Origin: Methanococcoides sp. AM1
GTDB taxonomy: Archaea > Halobacteriota > Methanosarcinia > Methanosarcinales > Methanosarcinaceae
NCBI RefSeq assembly: GCF_900774055.1
Contig: NZ_CAAGSW010000006.1
Coordinates: 62,001 to 126,000, forward strand
Direction of reading: 5' to 3'
Length of the DNA: 64,000 bases
Shown: positions 48,281-57,175 of the stretch, piece after piece
Numbering within the stretch: the stretch's first letter is position 1
How the letters are laid out: each line of letters opens with the position of its first letter
Program-made: the position numbers and the translations under genes
The notes under the pieces: generated by a model
Told to the model about the DNA's origin: nothing
What the model saw: the letters and a program-made list of their open reading frames with translations, nothing else
The model's database searches: none

Positions 48281-49624
48281 TCATTCTTCAATATATAGTT
48301 CTTCACCATTTCTCAACAGGTGTACGGTATCGCCCAGAACGTAGCCGGCATCTTCTGCCATCTCGATATAAGCGCTGTGCATCTCGATAGTACCGTGAGC
48401 AGGGATTACGTGTTCTGGATTGATCAAACGCAGAAGTTCCCAGTGATCTTCACGATAAGCATGTCCTGAAACGTGCACGTTATCATAGATACGGCCACCT
48501 CTCATTCGGATCTTGGTTTCCAGTGCGTAGCGGTTTGCCTGTGTCATTGGACTTGGGATCACGTTTGCAGAGAAGATAACACGATCTCCGGACTCAATTT
48601 CATAAGGAGTATCACCCTTTGCAACTCGTGAAAGAATAGCACCAGGTTCACCCTGATGACCAGTTACAATAGGCAGGTATTTTTCCTTACCTTCTTTCAT
48701 GATCTTCTTGAACGCCTTATCGATATCCTTTCTCTTACCGTAGATCTCTACATTATCAGGGAAATCAATGTATCCCATATCCTTTGCAGTTACTACATAC
48801 TTGTCCATGGAACGACCCATCAATACAGGAATACGCCCCATCTCTTCAGCGAACTGGATGATAGAGTTAATACGGGATATGTGAGAAGCGAATGTCGTTA
48901 TGATCATTCCAACATCTGATTCCTCTGTACCAAGAAGTACATCACGGACCATGTCATGAGCGATCCTCTCTGAAGGTGTTTTCCCTGCACGTTTTGCATT
49001 GGTACTTTCCACCATCATACAGATGACGCCTTCCTTTCCGAGTTCCCTGAGCCTGTCAAAGTCCGGCTGCTCACCCAGTGTAGGTGTACGGTCAAGCTTG
49101 AAATCACAAGCATAAAGTACAGCACCTGCTGGTGTGTGGACTGCTACGAATACAGCGTCGATTATACTGTGCTGGACACGTATCAGCTCAATAGATACCT
49201 CATCATTGACCTGGTAGATACCACCTGCTTCAACCGGGATGATCCTGTTCTTTACACCGAACTTGCGTTCTGATTCGATCTGCTGCTTAACAAGAGCAAC
49301 TGTGTACGGAGTACCGATGATCGGTGCAGTGTACCTGTGTGCAAGCTTTGAGATCGCACCAATGTGATCAAGGTGCCCGTGTGTACAAACGATAGCAGCA
49401 ACGTTGCCGTTGACCTGCTTCATGATCGTATCATCAGGTATAGCACCCATTTCAATCAGTTCAAGAGAATGCATCTTATCAATTTCCACATCCTCATGGA
49501 TCTGGACCCTATCTAATCTCAGACCCATATCTACGATAATGATGTCTTCGTCAACCCTTATAGCAGTCATGTTGCGGCCCATTTCATTATATCCGCCAAC
49601 TGCTATTATTCCAATATCTGTCAT
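48281..49624 (-). CDS. rnj: Ribonuclease J (archaeal type)
   Basis: Metallo-beta-lactamase/beta-CASP ribonuclease with 5'-3' exonuclease activity in relatives. Motifs: GGYNEMGRN at the start, CTHGHLDHIGA (zinc site), CDFKLDRTP, MVESTNAKR, TTFASHISRI and, near the C-terminus, VSGHAYREDHWELL. I start at ATG 49624 (MTDIGII), which has GGAGG just upstream; a TTG four codons earlier overlaps that site. The gene is embedded among isoprenoid genes, a conserved archaeal arrangement. Confidence 0.93.
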   Translation of the reverse strand: MTDIGIIAVGGYNEMGRNMTAIRVDEDIIIVDMGLRLDRVQIHEDVEIDKMHSLELIEMGAIPDDTIMKQVNGNVAAIVCTHGHLDHIGAISKLAHRYTAPIIGTPYTVALVKQQIESERKFGVKNRIIPVEAGGIYQVNDEVSIELIRVQHSIIDAVFVAVHTPAGAVLYACDFKLDRTPTLGEQPDFDRLRELGKEGVICMMVESTNAKRAGKTPSERIAHDMVRDVLLGTEESDVGMIITTFASHISRINSIIQFAEEMGRIPVLMGRSMDKYVVTAKDMGYIDFPDNVEIYGKRKDIDKAFKKIMKEGKEKYLPIVTGHQGEPGAILSRVAKGDTPYEIESGDRVIFSANVIPSPMTQANRYALETKIRMRGGRIYDNVHVSGHAYREDHWELLRLINPEHVIPAHGTIEMHSAYIEMAEDAGYVLGDTVHLLRNGEELYIEE

Positions 49625-49746
49625 ATTTTCCTCCAATAAATTTCGGTTACTTTCAATACAAGTTATTCCTTTGGTCCCTTGACCAAAAAATGAATGTGAA
49701 TTGTTGTGTTTTGATGATGATCGCTCTTTTACAGATGCGACCTTAC

Positions 49747-50826
49747 TTAAAGTTCCTTTAAGTCAAAACCACGCTGTGTTATGTATTCCTTTGTCCAGCC
49801 TGTGACCACGGTCTTCGAATCAGTATGAAGCTCATTGACAGTCCCACATCCGCAAAGGAACATTGCAACTTTCAGTTCATTGAGCATGCCTGACAAGCTT
49901 TCTACCACCGCATCTTTTCCAATCAGTGCAGGTCCAACAAAAGGAAGCGCTGCACTTGCAGCACATGCTCCCAGAGAGAGGGATTTTGCAATATCAAGGC
50001 CTGTCCTGACACCACCTGTGGCTATCACAGGAAGGGAACTTCTGCATTCAAGCACACTGGAAACTGTGGGAATTCCGAAATCCCAATATAGTTCACCCAG
50101 ATGCCCGGATATTGTATCACCACTTTCATTTGCCCTATAAACTTCCACGCCGGACCAGCTGGTTCCACCAACTCCCCCAACATCTATTGCACTGACGCCT
50201 GCCTTTTTAAGCATTTGTGCATCTTCTTTGGAGATACCCGCACCGGTTTCCTTTGCAATTATCGGGACCTTCAATGAGCAGACCTCTTCTATAGCTTCAA
50301 GCACACCGGTAGCATCCCTGTCGCCTTCAGGCTGTATAGCCTCCTGAAGAAAATTGAGATGAACAGCCATTGCATCTGCATCCAGCATTTCCACAAGCTT
50401 TTCAATCGATTCAATGTCGTATTCCCTGAGCTGTGCTGCCCCGATATTCCCATAGACAAATGCATTCGGAGCTACATCACGCACGATACTGAATGAATCT
50501 TCCTGTTCAGGGTCCTCTATGGCAGCCCTCTGGCTACCCACGCCGATCCCAACACCAACCTCTTCAGCAGCTTCTGCAAGTGCTGCATTTACCGGCTTGG
50601 TATCCGGATGACCTCCGGTTATTGATGCTATCAAAAAAGGTGCCTTCAACTCCTTTCCCAGGAATTTGGTGGAAAGGTCGATCTCGTCCATATTGATCTG
50701 AGGTAGTGCTCTGTGTACAAGCATCACATCATCGAATCCTGGCGTAACGTCCCTTGATTCTACCGGACGCTGCGCACAATGCTCAAGATGTTCTATCTTT
50801 CTTCTGGACGTACTCAAATTTATCAA
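49747..50826 (-). CDS. fni: Type 2 isopentenyl-diphosphate Delta-isomerase
   Basis: FMN- and NADPH-dependent isomerisation of IPP to DMAPP. 359 residues, TIM barrel. Motifs: TSRRKIEHLEHC at the start, FLIASITGGHPD, AVHLNFLQEAIQPEGDRD, IAKETGAGIS, VGGVGGTSWSGVE and the phosphate-binding ATGGVRTGLDIAKSL near residue 265. It follows ipk by 15 nt. Confidence 0.95.
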   Translation of the reverse strand: MINLSTSRRKIEHLEHCAQRPVESRDVTPGFDDVMLVHRALPQINMDEIDLSTKFLGKELKAPFLIASITGGHPDTKPVNAALAEAAEEVGVGIGVGSQRAAIEDPEQEDSFSIVRDVAPNAFVYGNIGAAQLREYDIESIEKLVEMLDADAMAVHLNFLQEAIQPEGDRDATGVLEAIEEVCSLKVPIIAKETGAGISKEDAQMLKKAGVSAIDVGGVGGTSWSGVEVYRANESGDTISGHLGELYWDFGIPTVSSVLECRSSLPVIATGGVRTGLDIAKSLSLGACAASAALPFVGPALIGKDAVVESLSGMLNELKVAMFLCGCGTVNELHTDSKTVVTGWTKEYITQRGFDLKEL

Positions 50827-50841
50827 ACCTGTAAATGTATA

Positions 50842-51615
50842 TTATGATTCTCTAATTGCAGTCCCGATATTTTCACCATTCAGAAAACTCGAAACATTCC
50901 CTGCAACTGTTGCATTGAATATATAGGAAGTTATACTTGATGCTTTTCCAAGATCCAGCATCTCAAGCACTTTCCCAAGCATACCACCGGTCACATCCGT
51001 ACCTGCCGAACCACCGATATACCCCTTCATTTCTTCGAAATTATCCGAAGTGATCACAGGAATAGTGTTGCCCTTGTCATCAAGGACACCGTTTGCAGCA
51101 CTGCCAACACCAATGCGGGAAGCACCAAGTGCCGTTGCGAGATAAGGAATTACCTGATCACCTGATACGATAGACACGCCTTTTTCAGTATCCATCACTA
51201 CATCACCATGCAGTACAGGCACAAGACCCTTTTCAAGCATCAAAAGGATGCTGCCAAGATACATCTCTGAGATCCGGCCACCCTTTGCAACAGTACAGCC
51301 CATAGGATGAACTGCGATCGCATTGACACCTTCTTCGTCCAGAATGTCCACAACGATCCGGTTCAGGGATTTTACAGCCTTGTGAGTGACAACCGCACCT
51401 TCTGCATGGAATCTTTCGGTAAGTGCATACCTCTTTGCCTGAGGATGACCAAATGAACCGGCACCATGAACAATGATAAGTTTTCCTTCAAACCCTGAGA
51501 TCTCACGCGCAATGCGGACTATCTCTTCTTCCCAGGCAAGACCATCCTCCGAATTCTTGTCGGTAATGACGCTCCCGCCAATTTTCAATATTGTGATATC
51601 GTTTGTTGAACTCAC
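50842..51615 (-). CDS. ipk: Isopentenyl phosphate kinase
   Basis: Converts isopentenyl phosphate to IPP, the archaeal alternative end of the mevalonate pathway. 257 residues, amino-acid-kinase fold. Motifs: TILKIGGSVITDK, IIVHGAGSFGHPQAKRY (includes the active-site His), LHGDVVMDTEKGVSIVSGDQVIPYLA and GGMLGKVLEM. Overlaps mvk by four bases, so it is coupled to the preceding pathway gene. Confidence 0.95.
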   Translation of the reverse strand: MSSTNDITILKIGGSVITDKNSEDGLAWEEEIVRIAREISGFEGKLIIVHGAGSFGHPQAKRYALTERFHAEGAVVTHKAVKSLNRIVVDILDEEGVNAIAVHPMGCTVAKGGRISEMYLGSILLMLEKGLVPVLHGDVVMDTEKGVSIVSGDQVIPYLATALGASRIGVGSAANGVLDDKGNTIPVITSDNFEEMKGYIGGSAGTDVTGGMLGKVLEMLDLGKASSITSYIFNATVAGNVSSFLNGENIGTAIRES

Positions 51616-52523
51616 AGGGATTCCACCCTTACACCAATATCCGTTGCTTTTGTAACAACAACTTCCCCGCCTGCAGAAGCAATTGCAGCAGCTACCCCGC
51701 CCACAAGTTCATGCGGAGCGATCGCCACCATACAACCACCACCTCCTGCACCGGTTATCTTTGCACCATATGCTCCACTGTCACGGGCAGCATACGTAAA
51801 TGAACTTAATTCAGAACAACCCACACCAATAGCATCCAGAAGACCCTGATTAATATTCATGAGCTTGCCGATAGAAACATAATCCTTTGCATTCACAAGT
51901 TCCTCGCCCGTTACTGACATCTTTCCGATGGATGATAGAACAGGACCGACAACATCAGGGAATTTCTCATTCAGCTCTGCAACATTTGCTACAAGCTCCT
52001 TTGTAGAAGAGAAGATATTGGTATTACCGACAACAATAGAACAATCAATAAGATCAAGCACCTTACGTTGGGGTATCATGACAACTCCACCCATGGTACA
52101 GACATATGTATCAGTCTGGCTTGCAGCACCCTGTATCCTCTGCTCGATCTCATGCCCCATTCGTGCAATATCATCAAGCTCAAGACCAATGCCAAGCAGA
52201 CTATCCAGTGCCTTTATCGTTGCTATGGTAACAGCAGCAGACGAGCCAAGTCCTGAACCAACAGGTATCTCGGACTCGATGCTGATGCTTACACCTTCAA
52301 GAGAGGACATATTCTGGAAACGCTCAACAACCGCTGAAACATAAGGATGGACCTCAAAGTCGATCCCGGTAGTACCGAGGCTGGAACTAATAATTATGGA
52401 ATCTGCAGGGGCAACATTTATACGTGTGCGTATATCCACTGCACAACAAATAGCGGGTTCACCGTAAACTACGGCATGTTCACCGAAAAGATAGACTTTC
52501 CCCGGTGCGGAACATGTGATCAT
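51612..52523 (-). CDS. mvk: Mevalonate kinase
   Basis: Phosphorylates mevalonate at O5. 303 residues, GHMP kinase family: SAPGKVYLFGEHAVVYGEPAICCAVD at the N-terminus, the ATP loop PVGSGLGSSAAVTIAT (near residue 90), and the third motif GAKITGAGGGGCMVA near residue 265. Between the Memo gene and ipk, in the conserved archaeal order. Confidence 0.95.
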   Translation of the reverse strand: MITCSAPGKVYLFGEHAVVYGEPAICCAVDIRTRINVAPADSIIISSSLGTTGIDFEVHPYVSAVVERFQNMSSLEGVSISIESEIPVGSGLGSSAAVTIATIKALDSLLGIGLELDDIARMGHEIEQRIQGAASQTDTYVCTMGGVVMIPQRKVLDLIDCSIVVGNTNIFSSTKELVANVAELNEKFPDVVGPVLSSIGKMSVTGEELVNAKDYVSIGKLMNINQGLLDAIGVGCSELSSFTYAARDSGAYGAKITGAGGGGCMVAIAPHELVGGVAAAIASAGGEVVVTKATDIGVRVESL

Positions 52524-52547
52524 CTTAAAAGCCCCTTGTACAGAATT

Positions 52548-53342
52548 TTATTCCACAATAATGCCAGCATATCCTACGACATTAGGATCGCCGGAAACCT
52601 CTCCGCTTGTGGCGTATTTTATCAATTCGGTGCTCTTTGCACCGTATTCCTTTGCAGCGCTCAACATTGCTGAGATAGGACCATACCCACAGGCTGAGAT
52701 GTTCTCCTCATATCTTCTGCGATAAAGTTCAGGTACATCCATGTCCAGAATAGCTTCTATCAGATAATGGTCTACACGCTCAGCATGCTCTGCAGGAACA
52801 TAATGTGACATATCACTTGATGCGATGAAAACTACCTTCTTTCCGGACTCTTTGGCTGCACGCGCAACTTCCTGACCTACCTCCACAGCAGTCTCCTCAT
52901 CCTGCATACCCATGCATATAGGAAGGATCTTGAAATCATTCCCAAACCTGTGCTGAAGGAAAGGTATCTGTACTTCTATGGAATGCTCATATCTGTGAGC
53001 GACCTCATCCATATCGATAATGGTACCTGCAAGAAGCTTGCCAATATCCTTGTCTGTTTCGATCTCACCAAGTGGGTTCTTCCATGTATCCTGCGACATT
53101 GCCACAGGGGACCCATACCCCGTATGGTTCGGTCCAAAAAAGATGTACGTATCAGCTTTAGGTAAGCTTGCATAAACATTTGCCGCAACTGAACCAGAAT
53201 AAACATATCCTGCATGCGGAACTACTGCTCCGATAACATCGCGAGGAGTGACCTCAATGCTATTAAAGCATCTGGAAACCTCTTTTTTAAGGGTCTTCGG
53301 ACTTAACGGATAGAACTGACCTGCAACAGCTGGTTGTCTCAT
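52548..53342 (-). CDS. MEMO1 family protein (AmmeMemoRadiSam component B)
   Basis: 264 residues. Signature: MRQPAVAGQFYPLSPKTLKKEV, then VVPHAGYVYSGSVAANVYASL, FFGPNHTGYGSPVAMS, ASSDMSHYVP and ILDMD. Fold resembles class III dioxygenases, with metal-type His/Asp residues; the activity is not settled. I start at ATG 53342, after GAGGTGA; the upstream extension to 53438 overlaps the S2 stop region and has no support. Its proposed partner amrS is about 5.5 kb away. Confidence 0.9.
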   Translation of the reverse strand: MRQPAVAGQFYPLSPKTLKKEVSRCFNSIEVTPRDVIGAVVPHAGYVYSGSVAANVYASLPKADTYIFFGPNHTGYGSPVAMSQDTWKNPLGEIETDKDIGKLLAGTIIDMDEVAHRYEHSIEVQIPFLQHRFGNDFKILPICMGMQDEETAVEVGQEVARAAKESGKKVVFIASSDMSHYVPAEHAERVDHYLIEAILDMDVPELYRRRYEENISACGYGPISAMLSAAKEYGAKSTELIKYATSGEVSGDPNVVGYAGIIVE

Positions 53343-53421
53343 ACTATTGTCACCTCTTGCGCCCCCAATGGAACATCTGCTGTATGAGCAATGGTGCAAC
53401 GAAAAAATGAGAACAGGTCGT

Positions 53422-54066
53422 TTAAAGACCTGTTTCAAAGTCGGTTAACTCGTAGTTGAAAGGAATACCCCTTTCGTTTGCAACTTCCCTTGCAAGAAGC
53501 CAGTACACAAGAGAAAGTGCTTTCCTACCCTTGTTGTTGGTTGGGATAACAAGATCGACATTGGATGTCATGTTATTGGTATCACAGAATGCAACTACAG
53601 GAATACCCACGCTGACAGCTTCCTTAATTACCTGTGCATCTCCTGCAGGGTCTGTCACAATAATTGCATCTGGCTCATAGAAACCTTCCTGAACAGGGTT
53701 TGTAAGAGTACCTGGAATGAACCTTCCAACTCTTGAAACTGCGCCTACTGCCTTGGAGAACATTGTTGCAGGATACTGACCGTACTGACGTGCGGACACA
53801 ACAAGTATTCTGGATGGGTCATATTTTGAAAGGAAATGTGCAATTGATCTGATCCTCTCATCTGTTGACTGGATATCAAGCACGTAAAGACCATCTGTCC
53901 TTACACGGTAGACGAACTTCATCATGTTCTGGGTCTTCTGCTGTGTACCAATGTGCACACCTGCTGCCAGATATTCATCTATAGGTACTAATGATGTTGA
54001 TTCGGTTGCTTCCTGTGCTGCTGCGCTTTCTTCAGCATTAACTTCAATATTTTCTGTAGATTCCAT
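53422..54066 (-). CDS. rpsB: Ribosomal protein S2 (uS2)
   Basis: Small-subunit protein at the head-body junction. 214 residues. Typical segments: [71 protein letters not shown] and [13 protein letters not shown]. The N-terminus is acidic and Ala/Glu-rich. I start at ATG 54066; the GTG three codons earlier lies within the GAGGTG ribosome-binding site. Follows rpoK closely. The enolase gene often found between rpoK and rpsB in archaea is absent. Confidence 0.95.
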   Translation of the reverse strand: MESTENIEVNAEESAAAQEATESTSLVPIDEYLAAGVHIGTQQKTQNMMKFVYRVRTDGLYVLDIQSTDERIRSIAHFLSKYDPSRILVVSARQYGQYPATMFSKAVGAVSRVGRFIPGTLTNPVQEGFYEPDAIIVTDPAGDAQVIKEAVSVGIPVVAFCDTNNMTSNVDLVIPTNNKGRKALSLVYWLLAREVANERGIPFNYELTDFETGL

Positions 54067-54071
54067 AAAAT

Positions 54072-54260
54072 TCACCTCAAATATTCGTAATTTCTCTTCA
54101 CTGTAACTGGTATAACACCTTTCTCAAATTCCAATGTAGCTATGTGCAGCGAATCAGTACTATCAGTGTCGATCAATATTGGAGCTTCCATTGCTATCTG
54201 AAGTGATCTTGCACCAATGATCCTTGCACGCTCATACCTAGTAAACTTCTCTTTGCTCAA
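54072..54260 (-). CDS. rpoK: RNA polymerase subunit K (Rpb6/omega)
   Basis: 62 residues. The Rpb6 signature [29 protein letters not shown] is complete; this subunit helps assemble and stabilise the polymerase. It has its own likely promoter downstream of tRNA-Pro (TATA at 54424-54432), giving a leader of about 140 nt. Co-transcribed with rpsB. Confidence 0.95.
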   Translation of the reverse strand: MSKEKFTRYERARIIGARSLQIAMEAPILIDTDSTDSLHIATLEFEKGVIPVTVKRNYEYLR

Positions 54261-54398
54261 CTGATCACCTTATAAAAAGTCCATCATTAGAAAGAACAAT
54301 TTGAATGTATCAATAAGTGATATTGTATATTAACAAATAACCATGAACCAAAAGCAGTTTTATTCATTTGTTAGTTTGGTCTGTTAAATATGAAATGG

Positions 54399-54432
54399 TA
54401 TTCGGAATCCCTCCGAATATGGTCATATATAA
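54399..54432 (-). promoter_or_regulatory. rpoK-rpsB promoter with hairpin at the transcript 5' end
   Basis: Minus-strand TATA GATTATATATG (54424-54432) predicts transcription from near 54400, where a perfect 8-bp hairpin lies: TATTCGGA (54399-54406), loop of five, TCCGAATA (54412-54419). A second TATA-like element (TTAATATAC, about 54326-54336) would give a shorter leader. Confidence 0.5.
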
Positions 54433-54471
54433 TCTCAGCTGCCTATCGGTCATCCCTGTAAAGGGAATCAT

Positions 54472-54576
54472 GGGACCGCTGAGATTTGAACTCAGGTACC
54501 GGCGTGGTTCGCACAGACTCGAAAGAAGAACCGTGTCCCGAACGCCGAAGGATGGTCCAGGCTACCCTACGGTCCC
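54472..54576 (-). tRNA. tRNA-Pro (CGG) with a 31-nt intron
   Basis: Acceptor GGGACCG/CGGTCCC, D arm GGGTAGCCTGG, T arm CTGAG-TTCAAAT-CTCAG, discriminator A. The anticodon stem is CGGCG/CGCCG, and the loop reads TTCGGG, intron, A, so the anticodon is CGG. The intron (54506-54536) sits at the canonical site 37/38. The bulge-helix-bulge is textbook: central helix TTCG/CGAA, 3-nt bulges GGA and CCA, flanking helices GCG/CGC and CAC/GTG. The mature tRNA is 74 nt. It lies between rpoN and rpoK on the same strand. Confidence 0.93.
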
Positions 54577-54578
54577 TT

Positions 54579-54767
54579 TCACTGATACGGAGCCATTATA
54601 TCCACAAGGTTGACGTGTGCGAGGAACATACGCCTGCAGCAGTATCTTGTGAAGTTAAGATCATCAAGTACCGCAGCAGGATCTTCTCCGTCCTTCACAC
54701 GCCTGGTATACTCTTCCCAGCTTCCTGCAATTACTTTTCCACATGTGAAACAGCGAACTGGAATCAT
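54579..54767 (-). CDS. rpoN: RNA polymerase subunit N (Rpb10)
   Basis: 62 residues. Zinc-binding pattern [20 protein letters not shown] with the second pair [17 protein letters not shown]. Small assembly subunit contacting subunits D and L of the polymerase. Its stop codon is three bases before the 5' end of tRNA-Pro, so the tRNA is probably processed from, or overlaps, this transcript. Confidence 0.96.
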   Translation of the reverse strand: MIPVRCFTCGKVIAGSWEEYTRRVKDGEDPAAVLDDLNFTRYCCRRMFLAHVNLVDIMAPYQ

Positions 54768-54781
54768 TGTAACTACCTACC

Positions 54782-55186
54782 TTACCTGTAAGATTTCTGA
54801 TATTTAGCGCGAGCGCCAGGTCCACCGAACTTCTTGGTCTCTTTCTGTCTGGAGTCGTTGACCAGAAGATTCCTGTCATATGCCATAAAAGCATCCCTTA
54901 GGTCGGTGTCGTTGGTCCACTCAACAATACCTCTTGCGATAGCAGTCCTGATCGCATTTGCCTGGCCAATGATTCCGCCTCCACTTACCTTAACATCAAT
55001 GTCAAGGCCGGAAACTGCATCTCCTGCCAGCATAAGAGGTTCGATTATCTTAAGTTTTGCAAATTCAGGTTCATAGATCTCAACAGGTTTCTTGTTGACC
55101 CTTGCCTTACCTGTACCTGCAGAAACTGTTGCACGTGCAATTGCAGTCTTGTTTTTACCTGATGAATTGACAACTTTAGTAGACAT
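54782..55186 (-). CDS. rpsI: Ribosomal protein S9 (uS9)
   Basis: 134 residues. [31 protein letters not shown] at the N-terminus, [24 protein letters not shown] in the middle, and the basic tail [17 protein letters not shown] that reaches the P-site tRNA. I start at ATG 55186 ([13 protein letters not shown]) after GGGAG; the longer frame overlaps L13. Confidence 0.95.
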   Translation of the reverse strand: MSTKVVNSSGKNKTAIARATVSAGTGKARVNKKPVEIYEPEFAKLKIIEPLMLAGDAVSGLDIDVKVSGGGIIGQANAIRTAIARGIVEWTNDTDLRDAFMAYDRNLLVNDSRQKETKKFGGPGARAKYQKSYR

Positions 55187-55199
55187 GAATAAATCTCCC

Positions 55200-55619
55200 T
55201 TAGAATTTAGCACCTAATTTGCGGCTTAGATCACCAATGGTCACATACTTGTTAGAACTTAAACGTGTCATGTTTGCTCCATCAACAGTTGTAAGTTCTG
55301 CTTCCTCGAACTCAGTAGGAATTCCTACATAGATCTTGAGGTTAGCCATTGCTTCCTTGCCCCTTGTGCGCTTGTATGGAAGCATTCCCCTGACAGTCCT
55401 CTTGAGGATCCTGTCTGGTCTTTTTGGGAAGTAAGGACCGAATTCACGTGTGCCCATGTTCCTGATCTCATCATACTCTTCAAAGGTTGTTATCTTTGAA
55501 CCGGAGATCACAGCATTCTCAGCATTTACAATTGCGATCTCTTCGCCTGAAAGCAGTCTCTTTGCAACGTTACTTGCAAGTCTGCCCATAATTAAACCAT
55601 TTGCATCGATTACCGTCAT
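55200..55619 (-). CDS. rplM: Ribosomal protein L13 (uL13)
   Basis: 139 residues. [41 protein letters not shown], then [36 protein letters not shown], both diagnostic. ATG 55619 is the usual archaeal start (MTVIDANG). Lies between L18e and S9, 13 nt before the S9 start. Confidence 0.96.
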   Translation of the reverse strand: MTVIDANGLIMGRLASNVAKRLLSGEEIAIVNAENAVISGSKITTFEEYDEIRNMGTREFGPYFPKRPDRILKRTVRGMLPYKRTRGKEAMANLKIYVGIPTEFEEAELTTVDGANMTRLSSNKYVTIGDLSRKLGAKF

Positions 55620-55629
55620 TTGAAACACC

Positions 55630-56010
55630 TCACTTCAAGATCCTGATACCAGAACCTGCTGGATTATCTTCCAGAACCTGTTCAATGGTAATGCACTTCC
55701 CGCCTGCACTTGTGATCTTATCAACAGCAGTTGTGCTGAAACTCAATGCTGCAACAGTTACAGCGTGTCCCAGTACACCGGCACCCAGTACCTTACCTGG
55801 AACCATTACCAGTTCGTTCTCTGCTGCACACCTGTTGATCTTGCTCAGATTTACCTCAGCATAGTTCCTGTTAGGTTTCTCGAGCCTTTTTGCCATATCT
55901 TTCCAGATAGGTGCGCCGTTGTCACGTGCTGAGTCTTTCAACACTGCGATTAACGATGGAATCCTTGGATTGGTTTTCCTTGAGATTTTAGCTTGTGTTT
56001 TTTTTCCCAT
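55630..56010 (-). CDS. rpl18e: Ribosomal protein L18e (eL18)
   Basis: 126 residues. [45 protein letters not shown] and [22 protein letters not shown] are typical of this archaeal/eukaryotic protein. I start at ATG 56010 (MGKKTQ), preceded by GAGGGACAT. First gene of the L18e-L13-S9-rpoN series here; the rpoD gene that precedes it in some archaea is not present. Confidence 0.95.
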   Translation of the reverse strand: MGKKTQAKISRKTNPRIPSLIAVLKDSARDNGAPIWKDMAKRLEKPNRNYAEVNLSKINRCAAENELVMVPGKVLGAGVLGHAVTVAALSFSTTAVDKITSAGGKCITIEQVLEDNPAGSGIRILK

Positions 56011-56148
56011 AATGTCCCTCCGCAAGATTTTCTTACTCACGCATTTCTGCGTTCGAACATCTTTGAAGATGTATCAGTTAATAATTAACTGGAGTTGCAC
56101 ATAATTATATTAATAGTACATAAAGATTATGCGAAAATACGAATGTCA

Positions 56149-56619
56149 TTATTGATCAGAAATGCCTGATACCCTTTGATAGACCACATCAAAAAGATCA
56201 CCTGCATCACACCCCATGTCATGAGCCACCAGTAAAGCTGCTACTTCCACATCAACAAGTCCTGCCAGAGAATCCTGTTTAATGTTTATGCATGAAGCAA
56301 CCTCTTTTTTGCTCATACCACTATCTGAGATGAGAATGTCCATTATCTTCTCAATATTACCCTTTTCCCGAAAGAGATCTTCAGATGGTTTGAACCCTGC
56401 AGGAATATCCACTGTATCAGCATCCATGTTCAGGATAAGTTCCCCATTTTCAAATTTCAGGATCGAAGACATTATTGCCTGGTCCCTGACCTTCGATGCC
56501 TGTGCAGGAGACATCCATTTAAGATCAAAGGACAAAGCAAATTCAAAATCCTTTATAGAAAGAGAAGATGTGGCATTCTTCTTGAAAGGTGAAGCCACCA
56601 CCAGATTAAATTCATCCAT
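56149..56619 (-). CDS. DUF2240 family protein
   Basis: 156 residues. Begins with FNLVVASPFKKNATSSLSIKDFEFALSFDLKWMSPAQASKVRDQAI, fitting the archaeal DUF2240 family; the C-terminal part is helical and acidic (KEVASCINIKQDSLAGLVDVEVAALLVAHDMGCD). No catalytic motif is obvious. The winged-helix-like N-terminus could bind nucleic acid, but that is a guess. Its start directly follows the stop of the upstream gene on the same strand. Confidence 0.7.
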   Translation of the reverse strand: MDEFNLVVASPFKKNATSSLSIKDFEFALSFDLKWMSPAQASKVRDQAIMSSILKFENGELILNMDADTVDIPAGFKPSEDLFREKGNIEKIMDILISDSGMSKKEVASCINIKQDSLAGLVDVEVAALLVAHDMGCDAGDLFDVVYQRVSGISDQ

Positions 56620-57102
56620 TCATGCACCACGTCGAAGTTCATCTATGATCGTATCTGCCACACGACCACATTCAGTGCGCTCCTGGCCATCTATGTGGTT
56701 TACCCTCAAGGTGAGTACCTCAGACTCAAGGATAGCACGCACAAGATATACATCACCCCTTAAAGGCACACGATTATATTTCCCATCAAGATAGCTATAG
56801 GAAAGTGTCATCCGGAAATCAATAATACCTTCCGGTTCGATAGTATCGATTACAGAATCTACGTTCTCGTAATTAAGAGGAGCAAAATCCATACTGTTCA
56901 TCGCGACCTCAACACCGATCTCTCTTTTTGCCTGAATTCGATGGCCTTTCTTGGTCGCGGATTCTGTCACGAACATTCCAAACTTACCATCCATGCCTGC
57001 CATTACCTTCACAAAAAAAGGCAGGTCTGAATAGTAACGGTGCTTCTGCTCGAACTGGACCTCCCTGTGAGGGAATCGGTGGTATACGCGCTTTCTCATC
57101 AT
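56620..57102 (-). CDS. Conserved-looking archaeal protein, function unknown
   Basis: 160 residues, mostly beta-strand and charged. Starts with an aromatic and His-rich segment (KRVYHRFPHREVQFEQKHRYYSDLPFFVKVMAGMDGKFGMFV), then SATKKGHRIQAKREIGVEVAMN, ending acidic. No cysteines apart from one near the C-terminus, no membrane segments, no motif I know. Abuts DUF2240 with no gap, so the two probably work together. Confidence 0.65.
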   Translation of the reverse strand: MMRKRVYHRFPHREVQFEQKHRYYSDLPFFVKVMAGMDGKFGMFVTESATKKGHRIQAKREIGVEVAMNSMDFAPLNYENVDSVIDTIEPEGIIDFRMTLSYSYLDGKYNRVPLRGDVYLVRAILESEVLTLRVNHIDGQERTECGRVADTIIDELRRGA

Positions 57103-57175
57103 ATGTGATCAATACTCCCATTTGATCCGAAAATAATACATGGGCATATTAACCCATGCATTGGTGACATATAAA

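Noticed and set aside
54268-54471. Missing enolase gene between rpoK and rpsB
   Set aside because: Absence of a gene common at this site in other archaea is not itself evidence of loss; it may lie elsewhere in the genome.
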